This document shows, piece by piece, positions 28,427 to 37,690 of a stretch of DNA of 64,000 nucleotides (positions are counted from its first letter, which is position 1; every line of letters begins with the position of its first letter). Under the pieces are notes generated by a model. That model was not told the DNA's origin. It made no database searches and saw only the letters and a program-made list of their open reading frames with translations. The DNA is from Chitinophaga caeni. GTDB taxonomy: Bacteria > Bacteroidota > Bacteroidia > Chitinophagales > Chitinophagaceae. A program made the position numbers and the translations under genes. The stretch spans positions 2,613,001-2,677,000 of the forward strand of contig NZ_CP023777.1 of NCBI RefSeq assembly GCF_002557795.1, in the 5' to 3' direction.

Positions 28427-29455
28427 ATGGAAGCTAAAGAAGGTATAGGCGTCGTATTGATGAACTTAGGATCCCCTGATTCAACTTCGGTACCGGATGT
28501 CAAAAAGTATTTAAACGAGTTTTTGATGGATGGTCGTGTCATTGACTATCCTTATTTGTTTAGGAAGGTATTAGTTGAATGGATGATAGTCCCCAAGAGG
28601 GCGCCCAACTCCGCCGAGGCTTACAAGTCGATCTGGTGGCCGGAAGGTTCGCCGTTGATGGTACTGACGGAACAGCTACAACGGGCGGTCCAAGATAAAA
28701 TCAATATCCCGGTAGAGATCGCGATGCGGTACGGTAGCCCTTCCCCGGAAATGGCTTTCGATAACTTGCTAGAAAAAGTACCCAATCTCAAGGAAGTGAT
28801 CCTGCTGCCGTTATATCCACACTACGCGATGTCGAGCTACGAGACCGCCGTGGAATACGCGAAATATTGGCATAAGAAAAAGAAATACGATTTTAAACTC
28901 AATATCATACAGCCCTACTACCGCGATCCCGCTTATATCAAGGCCTTAGCGGCCAGCATGCGTCCTTACCTTGAAAGCGATTACGATTACTTGTTATTCA
29001 GCTATCACGGTGTTCCGGTGAGGCATATAAAAAAGGGTGATGTAACGCATCATCATTGCATGGAGGTGAGCGATTGTTGCCATGTAGAATCCGTGGCCCA
29101 TACGCAATGTTACAAGCACCAGGTTACCGTCACATCCGAGTTGGTAGCAAAAGAGCTGGGCATCCCCACGGGGAAATGGGGCATGTCTTTCCAATCCAGG
29201 TTAGGCAAAGATGAATGGGTGAAGCCTTATACGGCAGAACAGTTTGAAAGATTGCCGCAGCAAGGTGTGAAAAAATTATTAGTTGCCTGCCCGGCCTTCG
29301 TATCCGATTGCCTGGAAACTTTAGAAGAAATAGCGGTAGAAGGTAAACATACTTTCATGGAAAACGGTGGTGAATCATTCACCATGATCCCGTGCATGAA
29401 CGTGCAGGAAGATTGGGTGAATACGGCAGCGCAATATTGCCGCGAAAGGATGTAA
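28427..29455 (+). CDS. hemH: Ferrochelatase
   Basis: Inserts Fe(II) into the porphyrin macrocycle. 342 residues. GVVLMNLGSPDS at the N-terminus, LPLYPHYAMSSYETA and FSYHGVPVRHIKKGD with the metal-binding H194 are diagnostic. The C-terminal acidic helix SDCLETLEEIAVEG supplies the second conserved acidic site. A Cys-rich insertion, HHHCMEVSDCCHVES and HTQCYKHQV, is present. Some ferrochelatases carry a [2Fe-2S] cluster, but this one lies internally, so its role is uncertain. It is divergent from hemA with its own promoter and a strong terminator, giving separate control of the last step. Confidence 0.96.
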   Translation: MEAKEGIGVVLMNLGSPDSTSVPDVKKYLNEFLMDGRVIDYPYLFRKVLVEWMIVPKRAPNSAEAYKSIWWPEGSPLMVLTEQLQRAVQDKINIPVEIAMRYGSPSPEMAFDNLLEKVPNLKEVILLPLYPHYAMSSYETAVEYAKYWHKKKKYDFKLNIIQPYYRDPAYIKALAASMRPYLESDYDYLLFSYHGVPVRHIKKGDVTHHHCMEVSDCCHVESVAHTQCYKHQVTVTSELVAKELGIPTGKWGMSFQSRLGKDEWVKPYTAEQFERLPQQGVKKLLVACPAFVSDCLETLEEIAVEGKHTFMENGGESFTMIPCMNVQEDWVNTAAQYCRERM

Positions 29456-29505
29456 AAATTTCTTCCGCGAATTTATTTGAACCGGGTTCAAAATATTTGA
29501 ATGCC

Positions 29506-29568
29506 AAACTGGTAGAGTGTTTCAACTACTTGTGAAAAAGTAGCTGTTCGCGCTACCAGTTTTTTTAT
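29506..29568 (+). terminator. Terminator of hemH
   Basis: AAACTGGTAG (29506) pairs exactly with CTACCAGTTT (29553). A second stem CTACT/AGTAG nests inside, and the outer stem is followed by a run of seven T. Confidence 0.85.
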
Positions 29569-29596
29569 TTATATTCAAATTATAAAACTCCACCAA

Positions 29597-30730
29597 ATGA
29601 TCTTAGGCGTACTCAAAGAAGCATCTACGGAAAACAGGGTCTCATTGGTGCCGGCTATCGTTCAGCAATTGGTTCAATCGAAGGTTACAGTATGGGTGGA
29701 AAAAGGCGCCGGGAGCAATGCCTGGTTGCCGGATGAAGCGTACGAGCAGGCGGGTGCCGTCATCCAAAATCGAGAAACGATCTTGCAACAAGCCACGGTA
29801 TTACTATGCATTCAACCACTGTCTGAACAAGAATCCGGTAATTTAAATCCTTCCACGGTATTGTTGGGTGTTTATCAACCCTTGTTTCAAACCGCGAAAA
29901 TGAAACAATGGGCCCAAAGGCAGCTCACCGTTTTTAGCCTGGATAATATCCCGCGGACTACACGCGCGCAAAGTATGGATGTACTTAGCTCCCAGGCCAA
30001 TATTGCCGGTTATAAAGCGATATTACTTGCGGCCAATAGTTATAGCCGGTATTTCCCGATGTTTATGACCGCCGCGGGAAGTATTGCCCCGGCAAAAGTC
30101 TTGATACTAGGAGCTGGTGTTGCCGGTTTGCAAGCCATCGCCACGGCCCGCAGGTTAGGTGCGGTAGTTGAAGTATTTGATACCCGCCCGGCCGTAAAAG
30201 AAGAGGTGATGAGCTTAGGTGCAAAATTTGTAGATGTTGAAGGCGCGGCAGATGCTTCATCGGCAGGTGGTTACGCCGTGGAACAAACGGCTGATTACCA
30301 GGCCAAGCAAGCCGCGGCGATCGGGGAAGCTGCGAAAAAAGCTGATATCATTATTACGACGGCCCAGATCCCGGGCAAGAAAGCGCCTATCCTCATTACA
30401 AGGGAAATGATGGACATGATGAAGCCGGGTTCGCTCATCGTCGATATAGCTGCTGCAACCGGTGGAAATACAGATATATCTAAAGATCAACAAACGGTCA
30501 CATATAAAGGCGTTACCGTGATAGGTGACAGTAATCTGCCCTCCAAGATGCCCGCTGATGCCAGTAAGCTATACGCTAAAAATGTACTGAATTTCTTGCA
30601 ACTAATCATTGATAAGGAAGGACAACTTTCCCTCAACTTTGAAGATGATATCGTCCAGGGAGCCTGCATTGCGAAAGGTGGACAGATCGTAAATGAGCGC
30701 CTGCTACAAGCAATTACGGCAGCAGTCTAA
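29597..30730 (+). CDS. pntAA: NAD(P) transhydrogenase subunit alpha, NAD-binding part
   Basis: Domain I of the proton-translocating transhydrogenase, which binds NAD(H). 377 residues starting MILGVLKEASTENRVSLVPA. The alanine-dehydrogenase/PNT N-terminal half includes RTTRAQSMDVLSSQANIAGY. The Rossmann half has VLILGAGVAGLQAIATARRLGA, then GKKAPILITREMMDMMKPGS, with the mobile-loop region before the C-terminus. The membrane part is on a separate small gene, giving a three-gene arrangement. It is followed by pntAB after 27 bp and then pntB. Confidence 0.94.
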   Translation: MILGVLKEASTENRVSLVPAIVQQLVQSKVTVWVEKGAGSNAWLPDEAYEQAGAVIQNRETILQQATVLLCIQPLSEQESGNLNPSTVLLGVYQPLFQTAKMKQWAQRQLTVFSLDNIPRTTRAQSMDVLSSQANIAGYKAILLAANSYSRYFPMFMTAAGSIAPAKVLILGAGVAGLQAIATARRLGAVVEVFDTRPAVKEEVMSLGAKFVDVEGAADASSAGGYAVEQTADYQAKQAAAIGEAAKKADIIITTAQIPGKKAPILITREMMDMMKPGSLIVDIAAATGGNTDISKDQQTVTYKGVTVIGDSNLPSKMPADASKLYAKNVLNFLQLIIDKEGQLSLNFEDDIVQGACIAKGGQIVNERLLQAITAAV

Positions 30731-30757
30731 ATTCTTTCCCCTCTTAAAATATTTCAA

Positions 30758-31072
30758 ATGGATACAGCCTTAGCATTTTTAAACACGCATATGGAGATGG
30801 TGTATATCGTGATCCTTTCCATATTCCTCGGTGTAGAAGTGATTTCGCGCGTGCCAAGCGTTTTGCATACGCCGCTTATGAGTGGCGCCAACGCAATACA
30901 TGGCGTAGTGATCATCGGTGCCATCATCGTGATGGGGGAAGCAGATCCGGAAAACTACCTGGCACTCATCCTGGGATTTTTAGCCGTTATCTTGGGGACG
31001 CTCAACGTGGTTGGCGGTTTCGTGGTAACAGATCGTATGCTGGAGATGTTTAAACAGAAGAAAAAACAATAG
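30758..31072 (+). CDS. pntAB: NAD(P) transhydrogenase subunit alpha, membrane part
   Basis: A 104-residue membrane protein with three hydrophobic helices, corresponding to the C-terminal membrane segment of PntA. VEVISRVPSVLHTPLMSGANAIHG and the closing GGFVVTDRMLEMF are typical. It forms part of the proton channel with PntB. The gene lies between pntAA and pntB, 27 bp from each. Confidence 0.93.
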   Translation: MDTALAFLNTHMEMVYIVILSIFLGVEVISRVPSVLHTPLMSGANAIHGVVIIGAIIVMGEADPENYLALILGFLAVILGTLNVVGGFVVTDRMLEMFKQKKKQ

Positions 31073-31099
31073 TTACAACCAAGCTTCTTGCCTTAATTT

Positions 31100-32509
31100 A
31101 TGTTTATGTTAGACAGTCTTTTACCCATCATTTACCTGGTTGCCTCGGTATCTTTCATCATAGGATTAAAAATGTTAAGCGCTCCCGCCACGGCTAGGAG
31201 AGGGAACTTAGTGGCAGCGGCAGGTATGGCCCTAGCGATATTCGGAACTATTTTCCTGTATAAAAAAAATGGCGAACATCTGCATAACTACCCCTGGATC
31301 TTCGCTGGCTTACTAGTAGGTGGCATCATCGGTGTCGTGGTGGCCCGGAAGGTTAAGATGACGGCTATGCCGGAGATGGTGAGCATGTTTAACGGTATGG
31401 GCGGCGCCTGTGCCGCGCTCATTTCCATGATTGAATTTAATTACTTGCAATCCTCGGGACAGGAAGCCCCGTTGGGATTGTTGCTGGTGATCGTGCTGGG
31501 CTTGATTATCGGGAGCGTTTCCTTCGCGGGAAGCGTGATTGCCTGGGGGAAATTGAATGGTAGTATCAAGGACAAAGCATTTGCAGGGCAACATATTGTA
31601 AACATTTTATTGCTCATCGTATTATTGGTACTGGGAGTAATCGCGGTGGGCGGTTTTGCGGGCAATTGGCAACAGGAAGTATTTTATATCATCATAGCAT
31701 TATCATTGCTTTACGGGGTAATGTTCGTATTGCCGATAGGTGGTGCAGATATGCCGGTGGTGATTTCTTTATTGAACTCTTTTACCGGTGTGGCGGCAGC
31801 TTGCGGCGGATTCTTATATAACAACCCGGTGATGTTGACCGGTGGTATCCTCGTCGGCTCTGCCGGAACTATTTTAACGATCCTGATGTGTAAAGCGATG
31901 AACCGCTCGTTGAAAAATGTGTTGATCGGTTCCTTCGGTGGAAATAAATCAGCCGGAGGACAACATGCCAGCGGTGGTACTTACAAGGAAATATCAGTTT
32001 CAGATACAGCGGTATTGTTAGCCTATGCGCAAAAAGTGATGATCGTACCGGGTTATGGCTTGGCCGTGGCACAGGCACAACATGCTTGCCATGAATTGGA
32101 GAAGCTATTGGAAGAACGCGGCGTGAATGTTTTATACGCGATACACCCGGTAGCGGGGAGAATGCCGGGTCATATGAACGTACTATTGGCCGAAGCCGAT
32201 GTGCCGTATGATAAATTATTGGAGATGGAGCAAGCGAATGATGAATTTAGTACTACGGATGCCGTGCTGGTTCTAGGAGCGAATGACGTGGTAAACCCCG
32301 CAGCAAAAACTGATACCTCCAGCCCGATATACGGTATGCCTATTCTCGACGTTGAAAAAGCAAAAGCTGTAATCGTTAACAAGAGAAGTATGAAGCCGGG
32401 CTATGCCGGTATTGAGAACGAATTATTTTTCCAGCCTAAAACATCCATGTTGTTCGGTGATGCGAAGCAGGTATTACAACAATTGATCACCGAAATCAAG
32501 CAAGTCTAA
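31100..32509 (+). CDS. pntB: NAD(P) transhydrogenase subunit beta
   Basis: 469 residues: about eight to nine hydrophobic helices in residues 1-265, then the NADP(H)-binding domain III. In domain III, VMIVPGYGLAVAQAQHA carries the GYGxAxxxA fingerprint, followed by YAIHPVAGRMPGHMNVLLAEA, VLGANDVVNPAA and NKRSMKPGYAGIENELF. With pntAA and pntAB it uses the proton gradient to drive NADPH formation from NADH. The start may be the second Met, two codons in. Confidence 0.95.
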   Translation: MFMLDSLLPIIYLVASVSFIIGLKMLSAPATARRGNLVAAAGMALAIFGTIFLYKKNGEHLHNYPWIFAGLLVGGIIGVVVARKVKMTAMPEMVSMFNGMGGACAALISMIEFNYLQSSGQEAPLGLLLVIVLGLIIGSVSFAGSVIAWGKLNGSIKDKAFAGQHIVNILLLIVLLVLGVIAVGGFAGNWQQEVFYIIIALSLLYGVMFVLPIGGADMPVVISLLNSFTGVAAACGGFLYNNPVMLTGGILVGSAGTILTILMCKAMNRSLKNVLIGSFGGNKSAGGQHASGGTYKEISVSDTAVLLAYAQKVMIVPGYGLAVAQAQHACHELEKLLEERGVNVLYAIHPVAGRMPGHMNVLLAEADVPYDKLLEMEQANDEFSTTDAVLVLGANDVVNPAAKTDTSSPIYGMPILDVEKAKAVIVNKRSMKPGYAGIENELFFQPKTSMLFGDAKQVLQQLITEIKQV

Positions 32510-32553
32510 ATAGGTTCTCCACGAATTTTGTAATTTGCCGTAAATTTTGATGT

Positions 32554-33948
32554 GTGGCAGTACTTCCCAGTGAATTATTACAAAGTTTAGAGGGCCTTCC
32601 CGGTTATGATGCAAGCGCTTTTATCGCGGCGCATGATAGCGAAGACCGTATTACTTCTACCAGGATTAACCCGTTTAAATTTGCTTCTGAAGCTGCACAA
32701 ACACAACTTTTGAAGCATTTTGAACCCGCCGAATTTTCGGCTGTCCCTTGGTGCGATACCGGTTTTTACCTTTCCGAAAGACCTTCATTTACTTTCGATC
32801 CCCTTTTTCATGCAGGCGCTTATTATGTGCAGGAAGCTTCTTCCATGTTTTTACAGCAGGTGTTCAAACAGGCTGTAAACGGTGAACGATCTTTGAAGGT
32901 GTTGGATCTTTGTGCCGCGCCAGGCGGTAAATCCACCTTGTTACAATCTTGCCTGGATAATGATAGCTTGCTTGTTGCCAACGAAGTAATCAAATCGAGG
33001 GCGGCACTTTTGGCAGACAATTTGACGAAATGGGGAACGGCCAACACGGTAGTCTCCAATAATGATCCCAGGGATTTTAATAAGCTGGCAGGATTTTTTG
33101 ATGTGATGCTAGTGGATGCTCCTTGTAGCGGTTCCGGTTTATTCCGCCGCGATCCCGGCGCGATAGATGAATGGAGCCCGGAAAATGTGACATTGTGTAG
33201 CCAGCGGCAACAGCGCATTTTGGCCGATGCCTTACCTGCATTAAAAGAAGATGGCATTTTGATTTATGCCACCTGTTCTTATTCTGCGGAAGAAGATGAA
33301 GCAATTTTAGATTGGTTAATGGAGCACGGCGCTTTTGAAAGTATCGGGATCGCGCTAGAACCCGATTGGAACATCGTTGAAAGTAAAAGTGCTAAACACG
33401 GTGTAAACGGTTACCGTTTTTACCCGGGAAAAGTGCAAGGGGAGGGCTTGTTCATGGCTTGCTTGCGGAAGAAGGAAGGAGAACATTTTTACCAAAAACA
33501 GAAGCAAGGAGCTAGTTTAATTTCGAAACAAGATAGCTTGAGGATGGAAAAATGGTTGCAGCCGGAACATGGAATGGCTTTTGTACAATATAAAGATGAT
33601 GTAATAATTTTTCCACATAATTTGCTCAACGAGTTCAGCATTTTACAGAAAAATTTATATTTGAAAAAGGCAGGAATCAACGCGGGGCAGCTAACTGCCA
33701 AAGAATTGATCCCTTCCCATGCGTTGGCTTTGTCGAATTGTATTGCCAGGGATTTACCTGCCATCGATCTTTCGAAAGAAGAGGCGCTCAAATATTTAAG
33801 AAGGGATGATTTGATGGTAAATGTTGACCGGAAAGGTTGGAACCTGATGAGATATGAACAGATGAATTTGGGTTGGGCTAAAATCCTTCCCAACAGGATG
33901 AATAATTATTACCCGAAGGAATTGAGGATTCTCAAGGAAATTCAATAA
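32554..33948 (+). CDS. RsmF/NOL1-NOP2-sun family RNA cytosine-C5 methyltransferase
   Basis: A 464-residue SAM-dependent m5C RNA methyltransferase. SAM motif VLDLCAAPGGKSTLL is followed by VDAPCSGSGLFRRDP with C191 and YATCSYSAEEDEAIL with C241, the release and catalytic cysteines of the family. The C-terminal 170 residues resemble the extra domain of RsmF, which methylates 16S rRNA, so an rRNA target is likely. The start is GTG: an ATG overlapping at 32550 is in another frame and stops after seven codons. The gene lies 44 bp after pntB, but co-transcription is uncertain. Confidence 0.88.
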   Translation: MAVLPSELLQSLEGLPGYDASAFIAAHDSEDRITSTRINPFKFASEAAQTQLLKHFEPAEFSAVPWCDTGFYLSERPSFTFDPLFHAGAYYVQEASSMFLQQVFKQAVNGERSLKVLDLCAAPGGKSTLLQSCLDNDSLLVANEVIKSRAALLADNLTKWGTANTVVSNNDPRDFNKLAGFFDVMLVDAPCSGSGLFRRDPGAIDEWSPENVTLCSQRQQRILADALPALKEDGILIYATCSYSAEEDEAILDWLMEHGAFESIGIALEPDWNIVESKSAKHGVNGYRFYPGKVQGEGLFMACLRKKEGEHFYQKQKQGASLISKQDSLRMEKWLQPEHGMAFVQYKDDVIIFPHNLLNEFSILQKNLYLKKAGINAGQLTAKELIPSHALALSNCIARDLPAIDLSKEEALKYLRRDDLMVNVDRKGWNLMRYEQMNLGWAKILPNRMNNYYPKELRILKEIQ

Positions 33949-34073
33949 GCGGTCATAAGAATATCAAAAATACTATGCAACAACAATTGTGAAAAGTTGA
34001 CGTTTGTTAAATTAGAAGCACTTTTCACCAATTACGCCTATATTCGTTCTCTTAAAGTAGTAAAGTAGAAATT

Positions 34074-35096
34074 ATGTTGAAACCATTAATGTTTGTTGTA
34101 ATGTTTTCTTTCGCAACCACCGCTTTGAGCGCGCAAGACAGGATCTTGGCACAGGGTAGTGGCGCAGAACTGCACATCGTGCACACGGTTGAGAAGGGAG
34201 AAAATTTTTATAGCATTGGTCGTACTTACGGGGTTTCGCCTAAAGATATCGCGGCAATGAATAAATTGAATATGGATAATGGCCTGAACCTCGGCCAAGT
34301 AATCAATATTCCTTTGAATAACAGTAATTTTGTGCAGTCTGCTAAAACGAATACCGATAACGGGTTTACCCCGGTTTATCACCTCGTGGCAGATAAAGAA
34401 ACACTGTATCGCATCAGTATCAATAATCGCAAAGTCCCGATCGAAAATATCCGTACTTGGAATAATTTGAGCGGCGATGCCGTGCAAGCTGATAGTTATT
34501 TAATTGTAGGTTGGTTGAAAAAGAAAGGCGCTACTGCCAGTACCATGGCAACAAGTACGCCGGCGCCTGCACCTGCAAAACAGGAAACTGCTCCCGCTCC
34601 GCCGCCGCAAGTCCAGGAAGTCGCCAAAACAGCGCAACAGGCCGAAGAGACTGCTAATGCTACTCTGGCTGTAAATAATTCAACACCGCCACCAGTGGAA
34701 AATGCCGTTAAGGTTGTGAAGGAAGAGCCTGCTAAAGCGGCTGCCAGCACTGCTTCTATGAATGTACCGGATGTGGAAGGTTTCGAGCAATTGTATATGC
34801 AGCAAACTTCTTCAGGGAAAGATGCCGTGAGCGAGAAAGGACCCGGCGCCTGGTTCAGAAGCAACGCGGTTGCCAACTCCGGAAAATACTACGCCTTACA
34901 TAATTCGGCGCCGAGGGGTACCATCGTGAAAGTTACGAATCCTTTAAACGGCAAGTTTATTTATGCGAAAGTGTTGGACGCGATCCCGCAGTTGAAGCAG
35001 AATGCTAACCTGATCATCAAATTGAGTGATGGGGCGATGGCTGCATTGGGTACAAATGAAACCCGATTCTATTGCGAACTGTCGTATGAGCAATAG
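34074..35096 (+). CDS. Secreted LysM protein with RlpA-like C-terminal domain
   Basis: 340 residues. A signal peptide (MLKPLMFVVMFSFATTALSAQ) precedes LysM 1 (about 35-80, HTVEKGENFYSIGRTYGVS), a weaker second LysM (about 92-138, LVADKETLYRISI) and a Pro/Ala/Glu/Thr-rich linker (about 150-235). The C-terminal domain (about 255-340) resembles the double-psi beta-barrel of RlpA/expansin proteins: GAWFRSNAV, YYALHNSAPRGTIVKVTNP, GKFIYAKVLD. LysM implies binding to peptidoglycan. The RlpA-like part may be structural or a degenerate lytic domain, and catalytic residues were not confirmed. It is monocistronic. Confidence 0.85.
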   Translation: MLKPLMFVVMFSFATTALSAQDRILAQGSGAELHIVHTVEKGENFYSIGRTYGVSPKDIAAMNKLNMDNGLNLGQVINIPLNNSNFVQSAKTNTDNGFTPVYHLVADKETLYRISINNRKVPIENIRTWNNLSGDAVQADSYLIVGWLKKKGATASTMATSTPAPAPAKQETAPAPPPQVQEVAKTAQQAEETANATLAVNNSTPPPVENAVKVVKEEPAKAAASTASMNVPDVEGFEQLYMQQTSSGKDAVSEKGPGAWFRSNAVANSGKYYALHNSAPRGTIVKVTNPLNGKFIYAKVLDAIPQLKQNANLIIKLSDGAMAALGTNETRFYCELSYEQ

Positions 35097-35212
35097 TCTA
35101 CGGTTATTCATTACATAAAATGATGTGGCAAGGTTGATGTTTGAATTTTGATATGTCAATATAAGTTCGGCTGAGCCGTAATACATAAAAATTAAATTGA
35201 ATTGTGATTATC

Positions 35213-35253
35213 GAAAAGGTTGCAAGAATAGCGGTATTCTTTGCAACCTTTTC
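35213..35253. terminator. Bidirectional terminator between the LysM gene and fmt
   Basis: GAAAAGGTTGCAA pairs with TTGCAACCTTTTC, with inner AATA/TATT pairs around a GCGG loop. A/T tracts are on both sides, as expected for two convergent genes. Confidence 0.85.
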
Positions 35254-35277
35254 TAATTAATCAAACTAGATGGATGT

Positions 35278-36210
35278 TTATATCAATTTCACCCCCCGCA
35301 AAAAACTCTCGATATCCATCCGCTTTTTTCCTTCCATCTGAACGTCCAGTAACTTCAAATATCCATCTGTCGCCGCTATTTTCAAGAAAGTTTTACCATC
35401 GGTGAAGAAATGTCCCGCTGCGATATTGGTATTTGCATACTCTTTTTCAGCACGGAATATTTTGATGCTTTTATCGTTTAAAAAAGTCCATGCAGTAGGA
35501 TATGGGCTCAAGCCGCGAACCAGGTTGTAAACTTTATCTATCGGTTGATTCCAATCAATCTTACCATCTTCTTTAAAGATCTTCGGGGCATGTTTTAAAT
35601 CACCGGGATCTAAATGTGCCTGTTCCTGTTCCTTGATATCTCCTGCAACTAAACCCTCTAATGTTTTGACCAATAATTTGGCACCACGGTACATCAGGTC
35701 TTCATAAACTTGGCCCGCCGTTGCATTTTCATCGATGCGGGTTTTGTCTTGCAACAAAATATTCCCCGTATCGATCGCGTGTTGCAATTTGAAGGTGGTG
35801 ACGCCTGTTTCTTTTTCACCGTTGATTACCGCCCAATTGATCGGTGCGGCGCCCCTGTAATTCGGTAATAAGGAGCCATGCACATTAATCGTTCCCATCG
35901 GCGGCATATTCCAAACAACTTCCGGCAACATCCTGAAGGCCACTACCACTTGTATGTCTGCCTTCAATGCGGCTAATGATTCTAGGAAAGCCGGATCTTT
36001 TAATTTTAGAGGTTGCAAAAGATGTAATCCTTTTTCAACGGCATAAGTTTTCACGGCACTTTCTTGTAGCTTCAAGCCTCTGCCGGCTGGTTTGTCCGGC
36101 GCGGTGACAACACCTACAACCTGGCAGCCTTCTTGTACCAAGGCATCGAGCGATGCTACGGCAAAATCTGGCGTACCCATGAAAACGATCTTCAAATCTT
36201 TTAATTCCAT
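35278..36210 (-). CDS. fmt: Methionyl-tRNA formyltransferase
   Basis: Formylates initiator Met-tRNA. 310 residues. N-terminal IVFMGTPDFAVASLDAL is followed by INVHGSLLPNYRGAAPINWA with the catalytic Asn and His. HAIDTGNILLQ has the conserved catalytic Asp of the DTG motif. The C-terminal tRNA-binding domain includes RGLSPYPTAWTF. It starts 4 bp after the stop of the upstream DUF1343 gene on the same strand, so the two are probably co-transcribed. Confidence 0.96.
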   Translation of the reverse strand: MELKDLKIVFMGTPDFAVASLDALVQEGCQVVGVVTAPDKPAGRGLKLQESAVKTYAVEKGLHLLQPLKLKDPAFLESLAALKADIQVVVAFRMLPEVVWNMPPMGTINVHGSLLPNYRGAAPINWAVINGEKETGVTTFKLQHAIDTGNILLQDKTRIDENATAGQVYEDLMYRGAKLLVKTLEGLVAGDIKEQEQAHLDPGDLKHAPKIFKEDGKIDWNQPIDKVYNLVRGLSPYPTAWTFLNDKSIKIFRAEKEYANTNIAAGHFFTDGKTFLKIAATDGYLKLLDVQMEGKKRMDIESFLRGVKLI

Positions 36211-36214
36211 CTTT

Positions 36215-37381
36215 TTACTCGTTATATAATAAATATTTAGCCCTGATCTTTTTGAAGGTCTTCAAACCGGGTTCCCAGCTTTTGCGGATCGCATCTTCTG
36301 TTAATCCCTTTTTGATTTGTTCTTGCAAGGTGCTGTTACCCGCTAACTTGTTAAAGAAATTATTGAAAAAATGTTCCTTACCAGGGAATAGTTTATAAGC
36401 ATTGAGCAACCAACGGAGCTGCAATTTACCATTTACTTCCTTTCTAACCGCTTCCGGTGTGCCGCTGAGATTATACCCGTAGCAAGTTTGTCCATTCAGT
36501 ACGGGGTTTTTTGCTCCCGGAACACTACGTGGTGTAAATGAGAAAAGGTTCCTTGGAAAATCCGGGTGACCGTAAACCTGGAATGGCAAATCCGTTCCCC
36601 GGCCGAGGCTCACGGCTGTACCTTCGAAAAAGCAAAGGGATGCATACAAGTAAATTGATGCCATATTGGGCAAATTAGGGGAGGGCTTCACGGGAAGTTG
36701 ATACATCGTGTGATGATCGTAATTTTCGCAAGTAATTACTTTTAAATCGCAATGCAAGCCGCCAGTCAACCACGATTCACCATTCAGCATCCCGGCATAT
36801 TCGCCCACCGTCATACCATGTAAAATCGGGATGCTCTGCATCCCTACGAATGAACGGAACGCTTTATCTAATATTGGCCCGTCAACGATATGCCCGTTTG
36901 GGTTGGGGCGATCGAGCACGATTAAAGGTTTTTTATACGTCGCGGCGGATTCCATCAACTCCTGCAAACTAGAAATGTAAGTATAAAAACGCGCACCTAC
37001 ATCCTGGATATCAAATATCAATATATCGACATCGGCCAGGTCATTTGCATCTGCCTTGCGGTGTTTGCCGTAAAGGCTCACGATCGGCAGGCCCGTTGCT
37101 GCATCGCGGCTATTGCCTATTTTCTCTCCCGCATCTGCATCACCACGGAAGCCGTGTTCGGGGCTGAATATCTTTTGGATCTTAATGCCGCGGCTCAGTA
37201 AGCTGTCTACCAAGTGGGTACTACCGATGGTTGCCGTTTGGTTGACCAACAGCGCCACCCGCTTATTTTTGAGCATGGGCAAGTAAGCTTCCATACGTGC
37301 GGCGCCTACCCGTACCGTATTTTGCGCCCCGGCAGGCAAAAGGAAGCAGCAGCAAAGAATGGAGAGGAATAAGTTTCTCAT
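36215..37381 (-). CDS. DUF1343 / NamZ-like exo-beta-N-acetylmuramidase
   Basis: 388 residues from the ATG at 37381 (MRNLFLSILCCCFLLPAGAQ), a clear signal peptide. The longer frame to 37441 only adds residues before it. Family landmarks: VALLVNQTATIGSTHLVDSL, KIFSPEHGFRGDADAGE, LPIVSLYG, DILIFDIQDVGARFYTYISS, LDRPNPNG and SLGRGTDLPFQVYGHPDF. DUF1343 proteins include NamZ, which removes terminal MurNAc from peptidoglycan fragments, so cell-wall recycling in the periplasm is likely. Catalytic residues were not assigned. It is transcribed with fmt. Confidence 0.87.
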   Translation of the reverse strand: MRNLFLSILCCCFLLPAGAQNTVRVGAARMEAYLPMLKNKRVALLVNQTATIGSTHLVDSLLSRGIKIQKIFSPEHGFRGDADAGEKIGNSRDAATGLPIVSLYGKHRKADANDLADVDILIFDIQDVGARFYTYISSLQELMESAATYKKPLIVLDRPNPNGHIVDGPILDKAFRSFVGMQSIPILHGMTVGEYAGMLNGESWLTGGLHCDLKVITCENYDHHTMYQLPVKPSPNLPNMASIYLYASLCFFEGTAVSLGRGTDLPFQVYGHPDFPRNLFSFTPRSVPGAKNPVLNGQTCYGYNLSGTPEAVRKEVNGKLQLRWLLNAYKLFPGKEHFFNNFFNKLAGNSTLQEQIKKGLTEDAIRKSWEPGLKTFKKIRAKYLLYNE

Positions 37382-37690
37382 ATGAGCAAAATTGATTGAT
37401 CCTTGTAAAAGTAATGGCATTCTCCAGTAATATAAAATCATTTGTCTATATAAATCTAATAATCAAATTGTAAATATGTTTAATGCTTAATGGTGGTAGG
37501 GGTGTTAAGGACAATTATGATCATTGTTATAACCATAAAAGATCATTCCAAATTAGGAGTACAGTGAATGTTTACGCGGCTGAAACCGCTATATTTCCGC
37601 CCCTGTATTATTCCCAATTTTAACCTTGGGGATTCGACCGACCAATATTTTTTCCTTACCTTGCATATTATTTACTATTAAATTTTAATT
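37382..37690. other. Intergenic stretch without a gene
   Basis: 309 bp between the divergent DUF1343 and FKBP genes. It is AT-rich, with a small hairpin GCGG/CCGC at 37576-37589. TACCTTGC at 37659-37666 is one base off the -7 consensus and could serve the FKBP gene. No RNA gene or repeat is recognised. Confidence 0.5.

Noticed and set aside
29506..29568. Stand-alone small RNA gene downstream of hemH
   Set aside because: The nested hairpin with T-tract is fully explained as a terminator, and no promoter box lies close upstream.
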